44,453 nucleotides of DNA, taken from a bacterium. GTDB lineage: Bacteria > JAMCPX01. The stretch's first letter is position 1, and each line of letters begins with the position of its first letter. The position numbers and the translations under genes are program-made. Location: positions 1-44,453 of the forward strand of contig JAJYLN010000021.1 in NCBI GenBank assembly GCA_021787665.1, given 5' to 3'. The notes under the pieces are model-generated. The model made no database searches, was not told the origin of the DNA, and saw nothing but the letters and a program-made list of their open reading frames with translations. Shown here piece after piece: positions 40,648 to 44,453 of the stretch.

Positions 40648-41164
40648 AGAAGGAAACAACACGGAGACACGGATATCGAGGCGGCGGTTTTTGACCTACC
40701 TCAGCGGGTTCTTGATTGTGGGAGGGTTCCTGATGCAGGGGGTGGCGGCGTTGAGGTCTCTGTTTCCACGGGTATTGTACGAGCCGCCCACGAAGTTCAA
40801 GGTCGGCCTGCCATCCGATTTGCCCGAAGGAGTAAAGTTCATTCCCGAGCACAGGCTCTTCGTCATACGGAACGGGGACAGGTTCCACAGTATCTCGGCC
40901 ATATGTACGCACCTCGGTTGCACGGTCAACCTCGCGAAGTATTCGCCCCCGAAGGAATACAAGGCGCGCTCAGGTCAGGAGATTTCCGAAACCTACGAGT
41001 TCCACTGCCCCTGTCACGGTTCGAAGTACAGGGAGGACGGGGATGTTTATGCGGGACCGGCCCCGAAGCCGCTCCCGTGGTTCAAGATGTACCTCGCACC
41101 TGACGGCCAGATCGTCGTGGACACCGATGTTACCGTCGGCCATGAATTCAGATTGCAGGTATGA
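40631..41164 (+). CDS. Rieske [2Fe-2S] protein of a cytochrome bc-type complex
   Basis: The 177-residue protein has a twin-arginine start (SRRRFLTYLSG), one membrane anchor (about 22-42) and the Rieske boxes C92-T-H94-L-G-C97 and C126-P-C128-H129-G-S. The cluster ligands (Cys92, His94, Cys126, His129) and the disulfide pair (Cys97, Cys128) are all present. A 15-20-residue insertion separates the boxes (SPPKEYKARSGQEISE). AAGGAGG precedes ATG 40631; the frame continues upstream to 40610 without reason to use it. It accepts electrons from quinol at the outer face of the inner membrane. Confidence 0.94.
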   Translation: MPDNDREGNNTETRISRRRFLTYLSGFLIVGGFLMQGVAALRSLFPRVLYEPPTKFKVGLPSDLPEGVKFIPEHRLFVIRNGDRFHSISAICTHLGCTVNLAKYSPPKEYKARSGQEISETYEFHCPCHGSKYREDGDVYAGPAPKPLPWFKMYLAPDGQIVVDTDVTVGHEFRLQV

Positions 41165-41174
41165 GGGAGTGACC

Positions 41175-42491
41175 ATGAAAGAAAAACTCAAAACCATAAT
41201 ACGGAAGCTGACCTGGACGTACAACCCGGCAACCGAGCGGGAGGCGTCAGACTCCACGGCACGAAATTTCCTGCTGCATTGGTTCCCGGCAAAAGTAACG
41301 AAGAAAAGCATGTCGTTCAGCTACTCGATGCTCCTCGGTACCATTATACTCACCCTGTTCCTGATACTGACCATGACCGGGCTGATCCTGATGTTCCTGT
41401 ACGTGCCGTCCGTGGGGAAAGCCTATTGGAGCATAAAGGACCTCCAGTTCGTTGTGCCGTACGGATGGTTCATCAGGGACCTCCACAGGGTAGCCGCACA
41501 ACTCATGGTAGCCGTCGTCTTCATTCACCTTGTAAGGGTGTTCCTCACCGGCGCCTACAAGCACAGTGAAAAGATCGTGGGCAGCTACAGGCCCCTGAAT
41601 TGGTGGATAGGGCTCGCGCTGCTCCTCGTGACGATGCTGCTCTCGTATACCGGCTATCTGCTCCCCTGGGACCAGCTCGCCCTGTGGGCGATTACCATCG
41701 GCGATCATATAGCGCTCTCCGCTCCTGTTGTCGGCTCCGCAATAAGCAGGGTGCTGATCGGCGGCACGATCATCGACCAGAACACGTTAATACGGTGGTA
41801 CGTGGCGCATGTGTTCTTTTTGCCGGTCATCATATCGCTGCTGATCCTCTGGCACATGTGGAGGATCCGCAAGGACGGGGGACTTGCCGTGGTAGAGGCA
41901 CTCGGCATAGAGCGGATCAAGGAGGACAAGGTGGTCGCGAAGGCGAAGACCTACAGCCTCATGGGCATCGTTACCGGCATCACTCCGACGATAACCCAGT
42001 ACCGGGTACGGGGCGAGGCGGTGAGTTCGTCCCCGAACCTGACACGCAGGGTCCTCGTGGTCATGGTACTGGTGACCGCGGTATCGATGGGACTCGCCTT
42101 TTTCTACAAGGCGCCGCTCGAGCAGCCGGCGAGCCTGATGTGGACGCCGAACCCGGCCAAGGCACCGTGGTATTTCCTGTGGCTGCAGGAGCTGGTCGCG
42201 GACACGACGATCCGGCTCGGGGGTCTTACCATAAGTGGCGGATTTGTCGGCGGGATCGTTATCCCCACGGTCCTGCTGCTGTTTGCAGCGGCATGGCCGC
42301 TCATTGACAGGAGCCCGGAAGAGGCCATCGGGGTCTGGTTCCATAAAAGCAGGAACCTCCAGAACGCAGCGTTCATACTGGTCTGCACGGTCATCGTTGC
42401 TCTTATCTATGTCGGCGCGGTGATGCGGGGGCCGTACTGGCACCTCTACATGCCCTGGCAGCACTGGATAAAGATGCCCACGAGATTTTAA
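41175..42491 (+). CDS. Cytochrome b, b6-type with fused subunit-IV-like part
   Basis: The 438-residue protein has a soluble N terminus (1-45) and about seven to eight membrane segments. Heme ligands are His104 and His118 (13 apart) and His212 and His227 (14 apart), the b6-type spacing. The C-terminal half (about 300-438) resembles subunit IV but reads WTPNPAKAPWYFLWLQEL at the quinol-site region (PEWY in the bc1/b6f family appears as APWY). It is the quinol-oxidising core with the Rieske protein. ATG 41175 follows GAGGGAG; the gene lies 10 nt after the Rieske stop. Confidence 0.93.
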   Translation: MKEKLKTIIRKLTWTYNPATEREASDSTARNFLLHWFPAKVTKKSMSFSYSMLLGTIILTLFLILTMTGLILMFLYVPSVGKAYWSIKDLQFVVPYGWFIRDLHRVAAQLMVAVVFIHLVRVFLTGAYKHSEKIVGSYRPLNWWIGLALLLVTMLLSYTGYLLPWDQLALWAITIGDHIALSAPVVGSAISRVLIGGTIIDQNTLIRWYVAHVFFLPVIISLLILWHMWRIRKDGGLAVVEALGIERIKEDKVVAKAKTYSLMGIVTGITPTITQYRVRGEAVSSSPNLTRRVLVVMVLVTAVSMGLAFFYKAPLEQPASLMWTPNPAKAPWYFLWLQELVADTTIRLGGLTISGGFVGGIVIPTVLLLFAAAWPLIDRSPEEAIGVWFHKSRNLQNAAFILVCTVIVALIYVGAVMRGPYWHLYMPWQHWIKMPTRF

Positions 42492-42510
42492 TTTGAGGAG
42501 GGACCGATAG

Positions 42511-43707
42511 ATGTTCAAGAGGGACTCATGGATGTTGTTCATAAGTGGCGGGCTCTTATTCGTGCTGACGCTGGTGATGATCTACAAGGAGAACCATCCT
42601 GCATGGAAACAGTACCAGACACAGTTTGAAAAGTCGGCGGTCGCCACTATCGGTAAGGAAAAGGCCCTGACCGCAGATACCGGGATACTCCAGATCTATA
42701 TCCCCTCCCTGAAGAGGGTGGACCGTTGTATTACCTGCCACCAAGGCTACAACATACCCGGGATGGAGCATGCAAAAGAGCCATTTACTACCCATCCGGA
42801 CCTGCCTTTTATGAAGTACCACAAATTCACGCAATACGGCTGTACCCTGTGTCATGGAGGCCAGGGCTATGCGACGACCGTTAAAGCGGCGCACGGACTT
42901 GTCCAGCACTGGGACGAGCCGCTCCTCGACAGGACGCTCGGCAAACGGTACGGACTGAAGCACCCCGGGCACATCATGGAGATAAACTGCGACATCTGCC
43001 ACAGGAACAACCAGAACGTCGAATGGATGGACTACATAAATCAAGCCAAGGCCCTGGTGAAGCAAAAGGGTTGTGCGAGTTGTCACATGATAAATGGCCA
43101 GGGCGGGAACGTGGGCCCGGACCTCACGTTCGAGGGTGACAAGAACCCCGAGCTGTTCGTCTTTACGAATATAAAGCAGGGCCCGAAGACCGTGTTTAAC
43201 TGGCTCTATCAGCATTTCAAGGACCCGGCCGGCGTGACCAAGGGCAGCGTGATGCCCAACTTTGGCCTCACAAATGAGCAGGCACGGGCGCTTACCATGC
43301 TCATGCTGAGCTGGAGAGATGTCAGGCTGCCGTATGAGTACATTCCGAAGGTGGGAGTCGCTCAAACCGTTCAAATCACTCAGACGACGGTACATACTCC
43401 GCATGCCGAGATGGCGCAGGCGGGTGCGGAAAAAGGGAAAAGGCTCTTTACAATAAAGGGCTGTACCGCCTGCCATACCATCGGCAAGGGTAAGCTCGTG
43501 GGCCCGGACCTTAAGGGCGTGACCAAGACAAGAACAGTAGCGTGGCTCAAGGACTGGCTCATGAACACGGCCAAGATGCAGGCAACGGACCCGACAGCGA
43601 AGGAATTACTGAAGGAATACACGGTACCCATGCCGCAGCCCAATCTTACGAAACAGGAAACAGACGACGTCATCCTGTATCTTAAAAGGACCGCCGGCGC
43701 CCGATAG
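42511..43707 (+). CDS. Membrane-anchored pentaheme cytochrome c
   Basis: The 398-residue protein has an N-terminal anchor (about 8-25) and five CxxCH sites: CITCH (73), CTLCH (111), CDICH (160), CASCH (188) and CTACH (318). The first four lie in one domain. The last, after about residue 290, is a separate class I cytochrome c domain nearly the same as the free cytochrome at 38254-38613. It would take the place of cytochrome c1 or f as electron acceptor from the Rieske protein. GGAGGG precedes ATG 42511. Confidence 0.92.
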   Translation: MFKRDSWMLFISGGLLFVLTLVMIYKENHPAWKQYQTQFEKSAVATIGKEKALTADTGILQIYIPSLKRVDRCITCHQGYNIPGMEHAKEPFTTHPDLPFMKYHKFTQYGCTLCHGGQGYATTVKAAHGLVQHWDEPLLDRTLGKRYGLKHPGHIMEINCDICHRNNQNVEWMDYINQAKALVKQKGCASCHMINGQGGNVGPDLTFEGDKNPELFVFTNIKQGPKTVFNWLYQHFKDPAGVTKGSVMPNFGLTNEQARALTMLMLSWRDVRLPYEYIPKVGVAQTVQITQTTVHTPHAEMAQAGAEKGKRLFTIKGCTACHTIGKGKLVGPDLKGVTKTRTVAWLKDWLMNTAKMQATDPTAKELLKEYTVPMPQPNLTKQETDDVILYLKRTAGAR

Positions 43708-43736
43708 ACTGATCGGACCAAAAAAGGAGGTAGGAC

Positions 43737-44123
43737 ATGATACAACCGGAAAAGGGTTATTCCTCTTTCATATTGAGGATAGGCCTCGCGTGTGCGTTTC
43801 TTTCGAATTCTCTTGGTGCTTTTTTTTCGCCGGGAGACTTCATCAAGCTGCTGGACGGATCGTTTATGGCGAGACTGTTACCGGTGAGTACGCCGATGTT
43901 CGTGCACTTTATCGCGTTTAGCGACGGTATGGTGTTTCTGCTCCTGCTCCTGGGTGTCTATACCGAGTACATTGCAGCGTATGCCGGGCTCTGGCTGATC
44001 GGCGTCATGATGACCCTGGGCATCCACCACTACGGGGGCATACTCGAGCACATAGCGTTCTTTTCGATAGCGGTCTACCTCGCGTTGAACGGAAGCAACG
44101 TTTGCTCGGTTACGAACAAATAA
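43737..44123 (+). CDS. DoxX-like membrane protein
   Basis: The 128-residue protein has four membrane segments and the DoxX-like pattern (RIGLACAFLSNSLGAFFSP, then LLLLLGVYTEYIAAYAGLWLIG, then HYGGILEHIAFFSIAVYLAL). DoxX-family proteins are small quinone- or thiosulfate-linked membrane subunits or have unknown roles. AAAAGGAGG precedes ATG 43737 by 9 nt. It lies 29 nt after the pentaheme gene and is probably part of the same operon. Confidence 0.8.
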   Translation: MIQPEKGYSSFILRIGLACAFLSNSLGAFFSPGDFIKLLDGSFMARLLPVSTPMFVHFIAFSDGMVFLLLLLGVYTEYIAAYAGLWLIGVMMTLGIHHYGGILEHIAFFSIAVYLALNGSNVCSVTNK

Positions 44124-44149
44124 AAACACATTTTTATAGGGAGGAGAAC

Positions 44150-44453
44150 ATGGGGGGAAAGACTTCGTTTGGAAGGGGAAACTCTGGCAACGGCATCCGT
44201 TCGGCTTCGGGGAGGGGAGGGAAGAACCGCTGGGCACAGGGCCTCGCTGCCCTGCTGGTCATGGCCTTCGTGGCACTGCCGCGGATCGCACGGGCGGTGC
44301 CGAGTTATGCACGGCAGACCGGGTTAGCGTGCGATGTATGCCATACGGTGTATCCGCACCTGACGCCGTTCGGCAGGGAATTCAAGATGCACGGGTATGT
44401 GATGGACACGGCGGAGTCCGTGGCGGTCAAGGGGAGCGGGACGATGTGCGGCG
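44150..44453 (+). CDS. Exported cytochrome c-like protein, 5' part only
   Basis: The gene starts at ATG 44150 after GGGAGGAG and runs off the window. After a long basic N terminus (MGGKTSFGRGNSGNGIRSAS) comes a signal peptide (LAALLVMAFVALP, cleavage near RARA). The heme site is in YARQTGLACDVCHTVYPHLT, then FGREFKMHGYVMD. Proteins that begin like this in anaerobes are usually outer-membrane or periplasmic cytochromes with a beta-barrel-like remainder. Only about 101 residues are visible. Confidence 0.75.
   Translation, partial: MGGKTSFGRGNSGNGIRSASGRGGKNRWAQGLAALLVMAFVALPRIARAVPSYARQTGLACDVCHTVYPHLTPFGREFKMHGYVMDTAESVAVKGSGTMCG

Overview
The window looks like the chromosome of an anaerobic or microaerophilic Gram-negative bacterium, most plausibly Desulfobacterota or Nitrospirota-like. 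This is an inference from gene content: GC-rich genes chained by ATGA or TGATG overlaps, sigma-54 activators, a heme-binding (CxxCH) sensor kinase, a MetH without its reactivation domain, and a Rieske/cytochrome b/multiheme cytochrome c cluster next to a GltD-like flavoprotein. I see no rRNA, no intact tRNA, no CRISPR array and no complete insertion sequence.

Layout. 1-1229: an AT-rich orphan gene and a hairpin-rich spacer that look foreign. 5320-1230 (minus): an acyl-CoA operon with two thiolase-like proteins flanked by two DUF35 Zn-ribbon/OB-fold proteins, then a secreted START-type protein. 5468-13399 (plus): Era, Der, a YihY membrane protein, a heme-type two-component system with an NtrC-like regulator, an epimerase and a broken acyl-CoA dehydrogenase. 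13512-18957: small membrane proteins, an aldo/keto reductase, an internally deleted ORF6N gene, a 5' half of tRNA-Leu, a sigma-54 activator and the debris of a hybrid histidine kinase. 19029-19520: a SWIB-domain gene with its own promoter and terminator. 19621-23813: a second acyl-CoA operon (acyl-CoA dehydrogenase, thiolase-like protein, DUF35, methyltransferase, broken metallo-hydrolase). 27901-23851 (minus): GntR/FCD regulator, HNH protein, patatin, a small protein, an RluA-family pseudouridine synthase and PgeF. 28955-27963 and 29730-29257 (minus): a DUF1573 lipoprotein and a DUF4442 hotdog protein. 30185-38083 (plus): LarE, metallo-hydrolase, MetH, a FrzS-like pseudo-receiver, PurN, a flavoprotein, START-type protein, CutA and an SDR stub. 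38138-44453 (plus): the electron-transport cluster.

The main candidate for something new is the pair of thiolase/DUF35 operons. All three thiolase-like proteins lack the nucleophilic cysteine of true thiolases. Both operons have the same inverted repeat, TTGAT-N6-ATCAA, in their promoter regions (5379-5394 and 19646-19661). I read this as a co-regulated acyl-CoA carbon-carbon bond-cleaving or -forming system that probably does not use thiolase chemistry; the substrate cannot be read from the sequence.

A second theme is gene decay. Within about 25 kb there is an in-frame amber codon in an acyl-CoA dehydrogenase, a probable lost base in a G run at the end of the epimerase, a metallo-hydrolase with an internal deletion plus a frameshift, an internally deleted ORF6N gene, kinase debris, an SDR stub and a tRNA half. 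The single-base lesions could be assembly errors; the internal deletions cannot easily be.
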